Assembly (NCBI RefSeq): GCF_004799445.1
Contig: NZ_SSNA01000062.1
Span: forward strand, 18,720-82,719
Reading direction: 5' to 3'
Origin: Bradyrhizobium sp.
GTDB taxonomy: Bacteria > Pseudomonadota > Alphaproteobacteria > Rhizobiales > Xanthobacteraceae
DNA: 64,000 nucleotides
The position numbers and the translations under genes were made by a program. Below, piece by piece: positions 9,053 through 20,019 of this stretch (position 1 is the first letter of the stretch; every line of letters starts with the position of its first letter). Below the pieces are notes generated by a model. That model saw nothing but the letters and a program-made list of their open reading frames with translations, did no database searches and had not been told where the DNA came from.

Positions 9053-9418
9053 TCAGCTCGCGGAGGTTTCGTCCTTGGCGGGCTCACTTTTTTCCTTGGC
9101 CGGCTCGCCTTTGGCGCGAACGCCCGAAATCATTTGCCGCATCTGCCGCACCCGGACGCCGTCCGAAATCTCGAACTCGATCTGGTCGTCGTCCACCACT
9201 TTGGTCACTTTGCCGACCAAGCCGCCGGTCGTTACCACGGTATCGCCGCGGCGGATGTTCTTCACCAGTTCCGCGTGGTCCTTCACCTTCTTTTGCTGCG
9301 GCCGCAGAATCAGGAAGTACATGATCACGAAGATCAGCGCGAACGGCAGCAGCGACATCAACATGCTGTTGGTATCGCCGCCGGCCGCGGCCTGAGCAAA
9401 CGCAGGGGTAATCAGCAT
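9053..9418 (-). CDS. yajC: Preprotein translocase subunit YajC
   Basis: Small accessory protein of the SecDF complex, 121 residues. A single membrane helix (LLPFALIFVIMYFLILRPQQKK, about 23-44) is followed by the typical cytoplasmic domain beginning VKDHAELVKNIRRGDTVVT. The tail after residue 100 is charged (Lys/Glu/Pro-rich). It is the first gene of the yajC-secD-secF run and is transcribed divergently from the ATPase gene at 9598. Confidence 0.93.
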   Translation of the reverse strand: MLITPAFAQAAAGGDTNSMLMSLLPFALIFVIMYFLILRPQQKKVKDHAELVKNIRRGDTVVTTGGLVGKVTKVVDDDQIEFEISDGVRVRQMRQMISGVRAKGEPAKEKSEPAKDETSAS

Positions 9419-9597
9419 TCGGACAATCCTCGTGGAACGGGTATGAACCGGCGGCGCCTGAGCGCCAGGCCGGTCCGGGCAAATTCGCGCGGACTATAGC
9501 GGCCGCGGTCCCAATTGCAACGCTGCCAAATCCTGATTTGCGCCGCTTGCGGCCCCCCGTAAGGCCCGTTAAGGGTGCGTCGCAAGGAAGGCCAAGG

Positions 9598-10569
9598 ATG
9601 ACAAGAAAACCCAGCAAAACGGCGCCTCGACCCGCCTCCCGAACGGGCCGGCGGAAATCGCCGGTATCGGCGACAAAACGCCAAGCAGCGTCCTCCGAGC
9701 ATGACGCCGCCGAGCGGATTGCGCGCGCGCTCGAAACCATCGCCGCGCGCCTTTCGGCCCCCTCGCCCGCATCCTCCGCCGCAGATGCACTCGGCCACGC
9801 CGACGCGTTCATCTGGCATCCCGATGGACGGCTGGCACCGGTGCCGCGCGTCAGCCGCGTCGATATCGGCCTGCTCAAGGGTATCGATCGGATGCGCGAC
9901 ATTCTGATCGAGAATACCGAACGTTTTGCCAATGGGCTTCCCGCCAACAATGCACTGCTGTGGGGCGCGCGCGGCATGGGAAAATCGTCGCTGGTGAAGG
10001 CCGCGCATGCCCGCATCAACATCGCCCGCAAGCCGGCTGATCGCCTGAAGCTGATCGAGATTCATCGCGAGGATATCGAGAGCCTGCCGGCCCTGATGGA
10101 TTTGCTCCGCGGCTCGCATTTCCATTTCATCGTGTTCTGCGACGACCTGTCGTTCGACGGCAATGACGCCTCCTACAAATCGCTGAAGGCGGTGCTGGAA
10201 GGCGGCATCGAGGGCCGTCCCGACAACGTGATCTTGTATGCGACCTCCAACCGCCGGCACCTGCTGGCGCGTGAGATGATCGAGAACGAACGCTCGACGG
10301 CGATCAATCCCGGCGAGGCGGTCGAAGAAAAAGTGTCACTCTCGGACCGGTTCGGCCTGTGGCTCGGCTTTCACCGCTGCAGCCAGGACGAATACCTCGC
10401 GATGGTGAAAGGCTATTGCAGCCATTTCGGCATCACGCTCGCCGACGAAGAGCTTGAACGCGAAGCGCTGGAATGGTCGACCACGCGCGGCTCCCGTTCG
10501 GGACGGGTCGCCTGGCAGTTCACCCAGGAACTGGCGGGACGGCTCGGGGTGAGGTTGGCCGGGAAGTAA
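9598..10569 (+). CDS. DUF815 family AAA-type ATP-binding protein
   Basis: A 323-residue ATPase of unknown role. It has a Walker A motif (LLWGARGMGKSSLVKA), a Walker B motif (FIVFCDDLSFDG) and the DUF815 C-terminal half, including a lid-like region. The N-terminal 40 residues are basic and Pro-rich. The ATG at 9598 is chosen because AAGGCCAAGG precedes it; the frame is open back to 9538. In alphaproteobacteria this gene regularly sits beside yajC. Confidence 0.85.
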   Translation: MTRKPSKTAPRPASRTGRRKSPVSATKRQAASSEHDAAERIARALETIAARLSAPSPASSAADALGHADAFIWHPDGRLAPVPRVSRVDIGLLKGIDRMRDILIENTERFANGLPANNALLWGARGMGKSSLVKAAHARINIARKPADRLKLIEIHREDIESLPALMDLLRGSHFHFIVFCDDLSFDGNDASYKSLKAVLEGGIEGRPDNVILYATSNRRHLLAREMIENERSTAINPGEAVEEKVSLSDRFGLWLGFHRCSQDEYLAMVKGYCSHFGITLADEELEREALEWSTTRGSRSGRVAWQFTQELAGRLGVRLAGK

Positions 10570-10571
10570 GA

Positions 10572-10735
10572 CCTTGCGTTCCCCGGACGCTGCGCGGCGC
10601 GCTCCCCGGCGATGCGAAGCATCGTCCGGACGATGCGCAGCTGAGCCGGGGTCCACACTGAAATCAAAGTTGCGTTGGTCCCGGCTCTGCGGGGCAGCGT
10701 AAGGACGCTGCACCGCGTCCGGGGGACACGTGACC
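10572..10735. repeat. Bradyrhizobium-type intergenic repeat with palindromes
   Basis: Fills the gap between two convergent genes. It contains a perfect 18-base palindrome at 10619-10636 (GCATCG/TCCGGA/CGATGC) and a CTGAGCCGGGG segment repeated in inverted form as CCCGGCTCTGCGG further on. Elements with this wording are frequent between genes in Bradyrhizobium. It may act as a bidirectional terminator for the ATPase gene and the nlpD-like gene. Confidence 0.6.
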
Positions 10736-10736
10736 C

Positions 10737-12062
10737 TTAAGCGCCGTTGAGGAATTGAAGCGGGTCGACCGGGGAAGATCCCTTGCGGATCTCGAAGTGC
10801 AGTTGTGGCGAAGCCACCTCGCCGGATTGACCGGATTTGGCAATGATCTGCCCCCGCTTGATGGTATCGCCGCGCTTCACCAGCAGTTCGCTCGCATGGG
10901 CATAGGCGGTGACATAGCCGTTGGTGTGCCGGATCAGAACCAGATTGCCGTAACCTTTGAGCTCGTTTCCGGAATAGGCGACGACGCCGTCTTCGGCGGC
11001 CTTCACCGGCGTGCCTTCGGGCACCGCCAGATTGATGCCGTCATTGGACTTGCCGTTAGTCTTGGCGCCGTAGCTGGTGATGACCTTGCCGCGGACCGGC
11101 CAGCGGAAGGTCGGCAACGCACCGGTCGCCTCAGCGGCCTTGACAGGCGTTTCGGCCGAGGTGTCTTCGACCGTCGTCGCCTGCGCCAATCGGGCCTTTT
11201 GCTGGGGATCGGAGGTCACGGTGGCCACCTTGGTCGCCGGCGCCAAGGACGCCGCGACCGGCTGCGCGACAGCAACGACTGCCGGCTGGGCAACCGGCGC
11301 CGCCGCGGCGGTCTTGGCGCCGGGGACATTGAGCTTCATGCCAAGCTTGAGTTTGGCGGATGGTTCGATGCCGTTGGCTCTGGCGAGTTCGGCGACCGAA
11401 ACATGGTTGCGACGGGCAATACTGAGCAGGGTATCGCCGTGATTGACGACATGAACCGAAGGCGGCGCGCTCGCGGCGGCCACCGGCCTGCTCGCAGGAA
11501 CAGTCGTTGCGGGCGCTGCGGCAGCTGCGGCAGCTGCGGTTGGATGCGGAATGATCAGCTGCTGACCCGGAGAAAGGACGCGCGGCCCCTTGTATCCGTT
11601 GGCCTGCAGGATCGCGGCGGTCGAAACGTTGTAGCGGCGCGCCAACAAATCGAGCGTGTCGCTGGTACCGACGATAATGGTGGTACCCTGGCCCGGGGTC
11701 CGGGCTGCGACCGAGCGCGGGACGCTGCCAGTGGTCTCGATCGGATGGGCGAGTGGAGCATAAGAGCCCAATCCACGCCCCCCTCCGGACACCCCGGTAT
11801 TGGCGGCCGGATAGGACTGCGGGGCGGCAATCGCCGGCAGGGCCTGCGACTGGTATTGCGGATGTGCAGATTGCGGAAGGTCGCGGCGCTCGATCGCGGC
11901 GGGCGGCACCGTGCCTGTGGCATCAGACTGGGAGGCATAGGGATTTTGAGAAAGACGCGACGACATGTCGGCGCTGCAGCCGGCAAAACCGATCGACATC
12001 AGCGCCAGCACCGCGACTTGCGGCACGCGACGCGAGCAAAGCAACTCGACGACACCGGACAT
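10737..12062 (-). CDS. NlpD-like lipoprotein: two LysM domains and a degenerate M23 domain
   Basis: A 441-residue predicted lipoprotein (lipobox FAGC, Cys29). LysM domains lie at about 127-172 and 203-247 and an M23/LytM domain at 320-440. Metal ligands are missing: the first His and the Asp of HxGxD are replaced by Asn340 and Asn344, and the first His of HxH by Gln420. NlpD of E. coli lacks active-site residues in the same way and activates a cell-wall amidase instead of cutting peptidoglycan. Position next to pcm and surE mirrors the E. coli surE-pcm-nlpD order. An amidase-activator role in cell division is inferred. Confidence 0.85.
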   Translation of the reverse strand: MSGVVELLCSRRVPQVAVLALMSIGFAGCSADMSSRLSQNPYASQSDATGTVPPAAIERRDLPQSAHPQYQSQALPAIAAPQSYPAANTGVSGGGRGLGSYAPLAHPIETTGSVPRSVAARTPGQGTTIIVGTSDTLDLLARRYNVSTAAILQANGYKGPRVLSPGQQLIIPHPTAAAAAAAAPATTVPASRPVAAASAPPSVHVVNHGDTLLSIARRNHVSVAELARANGIEPSAKLKLGMKLNVPGAKTAAAAPVAQPAVVAVAQPVAASLAPATKVATVTSDPQQKARLAQATTVEDTSAETPVKAAEATGALPTFRWPVRGKVITSYGAKTNGKSNDGINLAVPEGTPVKAAEDGVVAYSGNELKGYGNLVLIRHTNGYVTAYAHASELLVKRGDTIKRGQIIAKSGQSGEVASPQLHFEIRKGSSPVDPLQFLNGA

Positions 12063-12170
12063 GGTTACTCACTCGTACGCAACAAATACCTGTTTTGAGT
12101 AAACACGCGCTGAGTAAACAACCACTTAAGCTTACGAATAAGAGGTTGGCGGGACAGCCGATCCGGGTTT

Positions 12171-12821
12171 TTACAGCTCGCGGGCAATACCGGGCAGCGC
12201 CGGCACGAAGCGCACGTCCACGAGCTGTTTGCGCTCAAAGCCGGCATCGGTCCTGACCAGGCGAACCAGGGTCTGGGTGCCTTGGTGTGGTCCGACCGGC
12301 GCGATCAGGACGCCGCCGGGCTTGAGCCGCTGCGCCAGCGCATCGGGGATTTGCTCCATCGCCGCGGTGACGATGATGCGGTCGAAATTGCCGGCATCGG
12401 CGGGGACGTCAAAGCCGTCCCCCAACGTCACCTCGACATTGTCGCAACCGAGCTCGGCAAGCCGCGCCCGGGCACGATCGGCCAGCGTCCGGTAACGCTC
12501 GATGGTCAGGACGTGACCGCATAGCCGGGACAGGATGGCGGCCTGGTATCCGGAGCCGGTGCCGATCTCGAGCACCCGGTGATTCTGCTGCAATTGCAGC
12601 TGTTCCGTCATGTAAGCCACCACGAAGGGCTGGCTGATGGTCTGCCCGCAAGCGATGCCGAGCGCGCTGTCGCGGTAGGCATGTGCTCGATCCGCGGCCT
12701 CGACGAACATGTCGCGAGGAATCTCTTCCATGGCGCGGAGCACCGCCTGATCGCTGATCCCGCGCCGCCGCAAGCTGAGCTGAAACATCATCTGTCTTGG
12801 CGGATTTTGTGTGGTGGACAT
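12171..12821 (-). CDS. pcm: Protein-L-isoaspartate O-methyltransferase
   Basis: SAM-dependent enzyme that methylates isoaspartyl residues as the first step of protein repair. The 216-residue sequence has the SAM-binding motif [16 protein letters not shown], the downstream [14 protein letters not shown] segment, and a C-terminal [10 protein letters not shown] strand typical of PCMT. It lies between surE and the nlpD-like gene, with a response regulator gene inserted on the opposite strand. Confidence 0.93.
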   Translation of the reverse strand: MSTTQNPPRQMMFQLSLRRRGISDQAVLRAMEEIPRDMFVEAADRAHAYRDSALGIACGQTISQPFVVAYMTEQLQLQQNHRVLEIGTGSGYQAAILSRLCGHVLTIERYRTLADRARARLAELGCDNVEVTLGDGFDVPADAGNFDRIIVTAAMEQIPDALAQRLKPGGVLIAPVGPHQGTQTLVRLVRTDAGFERKQLVDVRFVPALPGIAREL

Positions 12822-13096
12822 TTCGGTCCCATGAGGTCGCTCGCCGGCCGGCGGCCCGCCAGATCAGCCAAGTTGATGCCATAAGCCCTGCCGGCCTAAC
12901 GAAATATTTCAGTCTAAATCAGTGTTCCAACCGGGGAACCCGTATACACTCCCGGCGTTAGCGCACGGGGCAATCAGGCCTGTTCGCAAATCCGGAGCCA
13001 AAACGGCCGGTTGGAGCGCGTTTGCGCATCTCGACATTGCACCGGTTGTCGTAATTTGCGAACCTTTGGTTCTGACATGGGGCAAGGACTGAATTC

Positions 13097-13474
13097 ATGA
13101 TTGCGACGCGGCCGCCGGGCGGTTCTGTGTTCCTCGTCGAGGACGAGGTCATGATCCGAATGATGGTTGCCGACATGCTGGAGGAGCTCGGCTACAGCGT
13201 CGCTGCCGAAGCCGGTGAAATCAACGAAGCCATCCGGCTGGCACAATCGGCTGAATTCGACTTCGCCATTCTCGACGTCAACGTCAATGGCAAGGTGATT
13301 TCGCCGGTCGCCGACCTGATCAAGGCGCGCAACCGCCCTTTCATCTTCGCGACCGGCTACGGCTCATCGGGCCTTCCGGAGGAATACCGCGACCGCCCGG
13401 CGCTGCAGAAACCGTTCCAGATCGAAACCCTGGCGCGGGTGATCGACAATACCCTGAAGAGCGCGGCAGTTTAG
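13097..13474 (+). CDS. Single-domain response regulator
   Basis: A stand-alone receiver domain of 125 residues. All key positions are present: the acidic pair E15-D16, the phosphoacceptor D60 (FAILDVNVNG), T86 (FATGYG) and K105 (QKPF). There is no output domain, so it may relay phosphate or act by protein contact, as CheY/DivK-type proteins do. No kinase gene is nearby. It interrupts the surE-pcm pair and faces the opposite way. Confidence 0.88.
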   Translation: MIATRPPGGSVFLVEDEVMIRMMVADMLEELGYSVAAEAGEINEAIRLAQSAEFDFAILDVNVNGKVISPVADLIKARNRPFIFATGYGSSGLPEEYRDRPALQKPFQIETLARVIDNTLKSAAV

Positions 13475-13485
13475 GCAGCCCACCC

Positions 13486-13618
13486 GTCGTCACCCGCGAA
13501 AGCGGGTGACCCAGTATTCCAGAGCAGTTAGAGATCGAATCGTGAAGCCCAGCGCAGTGGATACCCGCTGGAGCCTGTCATCGGGCTCGTCGAAGGCGAG
13601 ACCCGGCGACGGGTGTGA
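13486..13618. repeat. Intergenic repeat, copy 1 of a family with 18001-18101
   Basis: Begins CGTCACCCGCGAAAGCGGGTGACCC, where GTCACCCGC and GCGGGTGAC form a hairpin, then runs through CAGTATTCCAGAGCAGT to a far arm (TGGATACCCGC). The copy at 18001-18101 has the same order of parts. Both lie between genes. The family is widespread in Bradyrhizobium, and it may end transcription of both convergent neighbours here. Confidence 0.65.
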
Positions 13619-13627
13619 TGCTGCGCG

Positions 13628-14395
13628 TCATTTCAGCGTCGCCGTCAGCGCTTCGGAAAATGCCTCATCGGTACGGTCGAGCCGCAGCGGCGTCACCGAG
13701 ACGTAGCGCGCCGCCAGCGCCCAGAGATCCGTGCCCTCGGCCGGCACGTCAATCTGTGCCAAACGCTCGAACCCAATCCAGAAATACGGGTTGCCGCGGC
13801 CATCGCGGCGCTGGTCGACTTTCAGAAACCCGAGGTTGCGTTTGCCCTGCCGCGTCACGCGCACACCGGCGACTTCGTCGGGCGCGCAGGCCGGAAAGTT
13901 CACGTTGATCACGGTGTTCCTGGGCACGCCGGCGGCAATCACCTTGCGCAGGATTGGCGGACCGAACTTCAGCGCGGTGTCCCATAGGGGCTTTTCCCGC
14001 GACTCGATGCTGAATTCCTGCGACAGCGCGAAGGACGGCAGGCCCAGAATCGTGCCTTCCAGCGCGCCCGCGATGGTGCCGGAATAGACGACGTCCTCGG
14101 CGACGTTGCGGCCCTTGTTGACGCCCGACAGCACGAGGTCGGGCAGCGTTTCACCGAGGATGTGGCGGGCGCCCATGATGACGCAATCGGTCGGCGTGCC
14201 GCGCACCGCGAAATGTCGCGGCCCGACTTCACGCAGGCGAAGCGGGTCGTTCAGCGACAGCGAATGCGAGACGCCGGATTGATCGAGTTCCGGCGCCACG
14301 ATCCAGACATCGTCGGACAACGCGTGCGCAATCTCCTCGACAATTTTCAGGCCGGGGGCATGGATGCCGTCGTCATTGGTGCAGAGAATTCGCAT
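13628..14395 (-). CDS. surE: 5'/3'-nucleotidase SurE
   Basis: Metal-dependent phosphatase acting on nucleoside monophosphates. The 255-residue protein starts with the diagnostic [16 protein letters not shown], whose Asp pair binds the metal. It has the SGVSHSLSL segment with the metal-ligand serine and the [19 protein letters not shown] motif. Length and all motifs fit the family. It forms a broken cluster with pcm and the nlpD-like gene. Confidence 0.95.
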   Translation of the reverse strand: MRILCTNDDGIHAPGLKIVEEIAHALSDDVWIVAPELDQSGVSHSLSLNDPLRLREVGPRHFAVRGTPTDCVIMGARHILGETLPDLVLSGVNKGRNVAEDVVYSGTIAGALEGTILGLPSFALSQEFSIESREKPLWDTALKFGPPILRKVIAAGVPRNTVINVNFPACAPDEVAGVRVTRQGKRNLGFLKVDQRRDGRGNPYFWIGFERLAQIDVPAEGTDLWALAARYVSVTPLRLDRTDEAFSEALTATLK

Positions 14396-14577
14396 CTAAC
14401 AGACGGGCCCTCTTCGATCGATTCCACGGCGGTCGAAGCGCCGTCTTATCCGGCTATCGCCCACGAGGCAAACCCGTCGTGCCTGCTGGTTATTTGCGTA
14501 TCGACAACGGTTGGAGGCGTCTTTTGCGCATTTTGCAAACGGCGCCGGATCGACCTGCCGCACCGCGGCCGGAGCCG

Positions 14578-15267
14578 CTAGGTGTCTCCGTCGATGTGAG
14601 GCTTCTCGCGCAACACCGCGTCGAGCAGCGAGCGGTGAACCTCGATCTTGCCGTTGTAGTCGATGAATCCCTTTTTCCGAAAACCGTTCATGAAAAAGCT
14701 GACCCGGGAACGCGTGGTGCCGATCATTTCCGCCAGGGTTTCCTGGCTGAGGGTCACCGGGATCGGCGGCGCGTCGCCCTCCTTGCCGAAATTTGCGAGC
14801 AGCAGGAGCAAGCGTGCAAGGCGTCGTTCGCTGGAATTGAACAGCTGATCGATCAGGTCGTCTTCGATCCGGCTGTTCCGCGACAACAGATAGGAAATGA
14901 AAAATTGGGCGAATTTCGGCTCCGCGGCCAGCAGCGCCAGCATGGCGCTCTTTTTGATCGACGTGATCAGGCAGTCTTCCATGGCATGGCTGGTGGCGGC
15001 GCGCAGTTTCGCCCCCTCGAGACAGCCTTCGCCAAAGAACTGTCCCTCGGCGAAAATCCCGACCACGGCTTCCTTGCCGTGCTCGGACAGGACAGTGATC
15101 TTGACCTTGCCCTTCAGGATGAAAAAGACCGTGTCGGCGACGTCGCCCTGGCTGAATATCTTCTGGTTCTTGACGTATTTCTCGATGGTTTTGCCCGCGC
15201 CAGTCTCGCCCAGAAAAACCTGGGGATCAAACCCATTCTTGATCTGAAATGATTGGGTGTTGGGCAT
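14578..15267 (-). CDS. Crp/Fnr family transcription regulator
   Basis: A 229-residue regulator. The cyclic-nucleotide-binding fold covers about 20-140 (FSQGDVADTVFFILKGKVKI; GQFFGEGCLEG) and the C-terminal winged helix contains SQETLAEMIGTTRSRVSFFMNGFRKKG. The N-terminal cysteine cluster of oxygen-sensing Fnr is absent, so it is not a [4Fe-4S] sensor. The ATG at 15267 (MPNTQ) is preferred; the frame is open to 15300. Ligand and targets are unknown. Confidence 0.88.
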   Translation of the reverse strand: MPNTQSFQIKNGFDPQVFLGETGAGKTIEKYVKNQKIFSQGDVADTVFFILKGKVKITVLSEHGKEAVVGIFAEGQFFGEGCLEGAKLRAATSHAMEDCLITSIKKSAMLALLAAEPKFAQFFISYLLSRNSRIEDDLIDQLFNSSERRLARLLLLLANFGKEGDAPPIPVTLSQETLAEMIGTTRSRVSFFMNGFRKKGFIDYNGKIEVHRSLLDAVLREKPHIDGDT

Positions 15268-15444
15268 GTGTTGGTCCGTTTCCAGTCGGGAGCACAACAC
15301 TCTCGGTTACCGGCAAAAGTCGCAGGCCGTGCGGTTACGGAATCACTATATTCCGATTATGTCGGGCGGGCGACTCAATTCTGGGTAGAAATGCCCGCGC
15401 GTCCTGGCGCGAAATGTGGCAAGTTCACGCCCTGCGTCCAACCC

Positions 15445-15684
15445 TCAAACCGGCCGTTTGAGCTCGCCGGCAAGCCATCCGCGCACATCCGATTTCATCG
15501 GGTCGCTCGATACCACCGTCGTTTCCACGCGACCGCACTTCTGGCACTCGAATGTACGATAGTCGAAGCCGGACGGTCCCGCCTCGAGCTTCGACAGCAG
15601 CATGCGATTATGCCGGCAGTCCGGACAGCGCGGCCGCTCGATGGCGGCAATATCTGCTGAGGATACCGGCTGATATTCGGGCAT
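15445..15684 (-). CDS. Small zinc-ribbon-like protein
   Basis: A 79-residue protein with two CxxC pairs (CPDC at about 20-23, CQKC at about 48-51) spaced as in a zinc ribbon, followed by GRVETTVV. No enzyme motif is seen. Proteins of this size and pattern are common in Bradyrhizobium; the function is unknown. It is flanked by unrelated genes and has no partner. Confidence 0.65.
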   Translation of the reverse strand: MPEYQPVSSADIAAIERPRCPDCRHNRMLLSKLEAGPSGFDYRTFECQKCGRVETTVVSSDPMKSDVRGWLAGELKRPV

Positions 15685-15863
15685 GACGCATCCTGGCTTG
15701 CCGTGGGCCCGCTAGCGAACCCGGTACTGACTCCCTAGGGCCGAGACACCTCAGAATGACGCTTCCGGCGTCACACGCCGTGGTCAAAATTGCTCATCTC
15801 GAAAAACTTTATCGGCGAGGGCGATCGCGATCCCGCCACTGCGATTCAAATGCCGATTTCTTC

Positions 15864-16319
15864 TCAGCGACCGCTGGCGCGCGAGCGGATCCGCCAAACG
15901 CGGAGGAATTTCGCGCGCACGGCACGATTCCGCATCTCGAATTTTCGAACCACCGGCTTCGGCGGCTGCGGAGGGGGAACGTCGTCCTTCGTCTGTGAAA
16001 CCGGAGTGTCGGGCGGCGCCGCCGTTTGGGGCGATTCTGACGGAGCAACGTCGTCCTTCACCGGCGAAACCGGCGGCGCCGCCAGCGGGGCCTTGCGCGG
16101 CGGCTCCGGATAATATTTGCGGGCGACGGAAACCGCCTTGTCGAAATCCTCAGTGTTGAACCATTTCAGCGCGCGCACGCTTTCCTGCACGCCGTCATCC
16201 CATAGTCTCGCAGCCTCGATATCGAACTGGCCCTTCTGCTTCTGATCACAGGCCTGGATGCCGTAGCCGGTGACGGCCCATTGTCTGCCCACCCAATAGA
16301 TATCGCGATGCAGGGCCAT
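15864..16319 (-). CDS. Conserved hypothetical protein with internal Pro-rich repeat
   Basis: A 151-residue protein. The first 65 residues look folded (start MALHRDIYWVGRQWAVTGYG). The middle is Pro/Ala-rich and contains an imperfect 23-residue repeat (PVSPVKDDVAP and PVSQTKDDVPP), visible at DNA level as a 69-base tandem with AACGTCGTCCTTC at 15978 and 16047. The C-terminus is strongly basic. No known domain is recognised. Confidence 0.6.
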   Translation of the reverse strand: MALHRDIYWVGRQWAVTGYGIQACDQKQKGQFDIEAARLWDDGVQESVRALKWFNTEDFDKAVSVARKYYPEPPRKAPLAAPPVSPVKDDVAPSESPQTAAPPDTPVSQTKDDVPPPQPPKPVVRKFEMRNRAVRAKFLRVWRIRSRASGR

Positions 16320-16417
16320 TGCGTGTCATCGTTTCCCAAAAATGAGGCTCTCGCCGCGGCGGAAACGAAGATAGCGGGACACGGCGCCTGCGCAACCTCG
16401 AAGGCGGGGCCGGGCTG

Positions 16418-16517
16418 AAGCGTTTTCAAGCGAAGTGGAGACCGGTTCGCGTCAAGAAAACGCGTCGAATCAACAATCTAGAGCCCCGTTTCGATTCAAT
16501 CGAAACGGAAAAGGCTC
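16418..16517. repeat. Rhizobiales-type composite repeat ending in a hairpin
   Basis: A 100-base element just downstream of serS. Its first half has GCGTTTTC and GAAAACGC around AAGTGG...ACCGGTTCGCG. Its second half has CTAGAGCC followed by a 9-bp stem (CCGTTTCGA 16486-16494, TCGAAACGG 16500-16508) and a GGCTC end. The AAGTGG/ACCGGTT core resembles the 6346-6390 repeat. The hairpin could end serS transcription. Confidence 0.65.
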
Positions 16518-16536
16518 GGGACAATTTGCCGCAAAA

Positions 16537-17940
<1,404 letters not shown>

Positions 17941-18000
17941 CTAGGTGCGAACTCTCCGTTTATTTGCGGAGAGTCAACGGCGGGCCTCCAGTACCACATC

Positions 18001-18101
18001 CGTCATCGCCCGCGAAAGCGGGCGATCCAGTATTCCAGAGCAGTGCGACGGATTCGCGAGGCCGCAGCGTACTGGATACCCCGCTTTCGCGGGGTATGAC
18101 G
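18001..18101. repeat. Intergenic repeat, copy 2 of the 13486-13618 family
   Basis: Runs CGTCATCGCCCGCGAAAGCGGGCGATCC, CAGTATTCCAGAGCAGT, then TACTGGATACCCCGC and CGCGGGGTATGACG. The two ends are inverted relative to one another (CGTCAT... and ...ATGACG) and each contains its own small GC hairpin. It lies between tatC and serS, both minus strand, so any terminator effect would be on tatC transcription entering serS. Confidence 0.7.
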
Positions 18102-18125
18102 AGCGAATACGTGGGCGCTATGCCC

Positions 18126-18950
18126 CTACTCCGCCGGTGTCGGATCGGGCGGCGGGCTTGCGGGCGGTGGTGTGGTGGCGTTGGCCTTCGCCGCCGTGGC
18201 GTTCTTTTCCACGATGCGCACGGCCACGATCGAGCCTTCATACAGCAACAGCAGGGGGATCGCGAGCGAGGCCTGGCTGAGCACGTCAGGCGGCGTCAGC
18301 ACGGCGGCGATGATGAAGGCAACCACGATGAAATAGCGGCGCTTCTCGCGCAGCTGTTTTGAGGTGATGATGCCGATCCGCCCCAGCAAAGTCAGGATCA
18401 CCGGCAGCTGGAAGGCAATGCCGAAAGCGAAGATCAGCGACATCATCAGTGACAGATATTCGCCGACCTTGGGCAGAAGCTGGATCTGCGCCGTCTCAGG
18501 CCCGCCTAACTGCTGCATGCCGAGCGAAAACCGCACCAGCATCGGCAGCACCACGAAATAGACCAGCATCGACCCCAGCACGAAGAAGAACGGGGTCGCG
18601 ATCAGATAGGGCAGAAACGCGCCGCGCTCGTGCTTGTAGAGGCCGGGCGCCACGAATTTGTAGATCTGCGCGGCCACGATCGGAAACGAGATGAAACCGG
18701 CCCCGAACAGCGCCAGCTTCAACTGGGTCAGGAAGTACTCCAGGAGCGCGGTGTAGATGAATTTGGAATTCTCCGCGCCCGCGATCCAGACGAACGGCCA
18801 CACCAGCACGTTGTAGATCTGCTTGGCGAAGAAGAAGCAAAATATGAAGGCGACGCCGAACGCGAGCAGCGCCTTGATCAGGCGCGAGCGCAGCTCGATC
18901 AGATGATCCATCAGCGGCGCTTTGCTGGCCTCGATATCCTCGGCGCTCAT
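18126..18950 (-). CDS. tatC: Sec-independent protein translocase TatC
   Basis: Membrane receptor of the Tat system for folded proteins with twin-arginine signals. The 274-residue protein has the family start ([20 protein letters not shown]), six membrane helices and the conserved [10 protein letters not shown] and PPDVLSQ segments. A Pro/Ala-rich tail follows the last helix. The start overlaps tatB's stop by 4 bases. A probable substrate in the window is the enzyme at 39448-40446. Confidence 0.95.
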   Translation of the reverse strand: MSAEDIEASKAPLMDHLIELRSRLIKALLAFGVAFIFCFFFAKQIYNVLVWPFVWIAGAENSKFIYTALLEYFLTQLKLALFGAGFISFPIVAAQIYKFVAPGLYKHERGAFLPYLIATPFFFVLGSMLVYFVVLPMLVRFSLGMQQLGGPETAQIQLLPKVGEYLSLMMSLIFAFGIAFQLPVILTLLGRIGIITSKQLREKRRYFIVVAFIIAAVLTPPDVLSQASLAIPLLLLYEGSIVAVRIVEKNATAAKANATTPPPASPPPDPTPAE

Positions 18951-19444
18951 GACGCTTTGGCGTCCCGTGGGAGTTCGGCCTCGGCTGCCACCGGCGCGGT
19001 GGGCTGGATTGCCGGCTGCGGCTGGCTTTCCGGCGTCAGCGCCAGCGGTTCGGACGTCGCTGGCTGCGTGTCGGCAAGTGCTTCGGGGCTCGCCGCCGGC
19101 GCGTCGAGGTTCAACGTCGCCGGCGCATCCGCACTCGCGGCGGGCTTGTCGACGTCGTCGATATTGAGCGCGGCGCTAACGTCCTTCTGCAGCGAGGTCA
19201 TGACATTGCCGCTGGTGAAGCCGGTTGCGGCTTCCTTGACCTCATCAAAACTCTTCTTGAGGTCGGCCATTTCGGCCTCACGCATGGCTTCCTGGAACTG
19301 GCCCTGGAATTCGGCGGCCATCTTGCGCGCCTTGCCCATCCATTGCCCGACCATGCGCAGCACGCCCGGCAATTCCTTTGGACCGATGGCGATCAGCGCG
19401 ACCACCGCGATGACGACGAATTCACTCCAGCCGATGTCGAACAT
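18947..19444 (-). CDS. tatB: Sec-independent protein translocase TatB
   Basis: A 165-residue Tat component. The N-terminal membrane helix is followed by the TatA/B motif ([20 protein letters not shown]), an amphipathic helix, and a long Ala/Pro-rich acidic tail usual in alphaproteobacterial TatB. It is coupled to tatC by a 4-base overlap; tatA is 158 bases upstream. Confidence 0.93.
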   Translation of the reverse strand: MFDIGWSEFVVIAVVALIAIGPKELPGVLRMVGQWMGKARKMAAEFQGQFQEAMREAEMADLKKSFDEVKEAATGFTSGNVMTSLQKDVSAALNIDDVDKPAASADAPATLNLDAPAASPEALADTQPATSEPLALTPESQPQPAIQPTAPVAAEAELPRDAKAS

Positions 19445-19602
19445 GAAAGGTTCCGCTTACGCGAGGCAATTTCCGCCCAGTATCCATGAGCCATGTCCGG
19501 GAGCAATATCCGGGCCGCCCGCGTCATTCCTCAACCCGTCTTGCCGCACGCCTATCGCAAGATCAACGTGCCGCCAGAGGTTTGCCGAAAACGAGCGCTG
19601 GT

Positions 19603-19839
19603 TCAGACAGCCTTGCTGCCGACATCCGACCGGGTCGCCGCAGAAGGCGCGGCGTTATGATCGATCGTCTTTACGGGCTCGGTCTTTTCCGCAGTCTTTT
19701 CGTCGTCCTGCATGCCCTTCTTGAAGGCCTTGATGCCCTGCGCGACATCACCCATCAGGTCGGAAATCTTGCCGCGACCGAACAGCAGCAGGACGACTGC
19801 GATCACGACGATCCAGTGCCAAATGCTAAGCGAACCCAT
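19603..19839 (-). CDS. tatA: Sec-independent protein translocase TatA
   Basis: The pore-forming Tat subunit, 78 residues, with one helix ([17 protein letters not shown]), the [20 protein letters not shown] amphipathic segment and an acidic tail. The ATG at 19839 is supported by GGAGGG 7 bases upstream; a longer frame to 19854 lacks such support. First gene of tatABC. Confidence 0.93.
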   Translation of the reverse strand: MGSLSIWHWIVVIAVVLLLFGRGKISDLMGDVAQGIKAFKKGMQDDEKTAEKTEPVKTIDHNAAPSAATRSDVGSKAV

Positions 19840-20019
19840 CCTGCAACCCTCCAAACATGCGGGGGCCCTGGACCCTCGCTAACCTGTCCGGAAAGTAGGC
19901 TCAGGAGGTGTCAAAAACAAGGACTTAAGCCGCGTCAAATCGCGGCCGACGCGACACATTGCCGAGACCGTTAACCAGCGCCGACGTTGCGGTCAAAGGC
20001 CGCCGAAGGCGGGGCTAAA

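Noticed and set aside
15684..15690. Single TGACGCA upstream of the zinc-ribbon gene
   Set aside because: An isolated copy; several such single copies are expected by chance in 64 kb.
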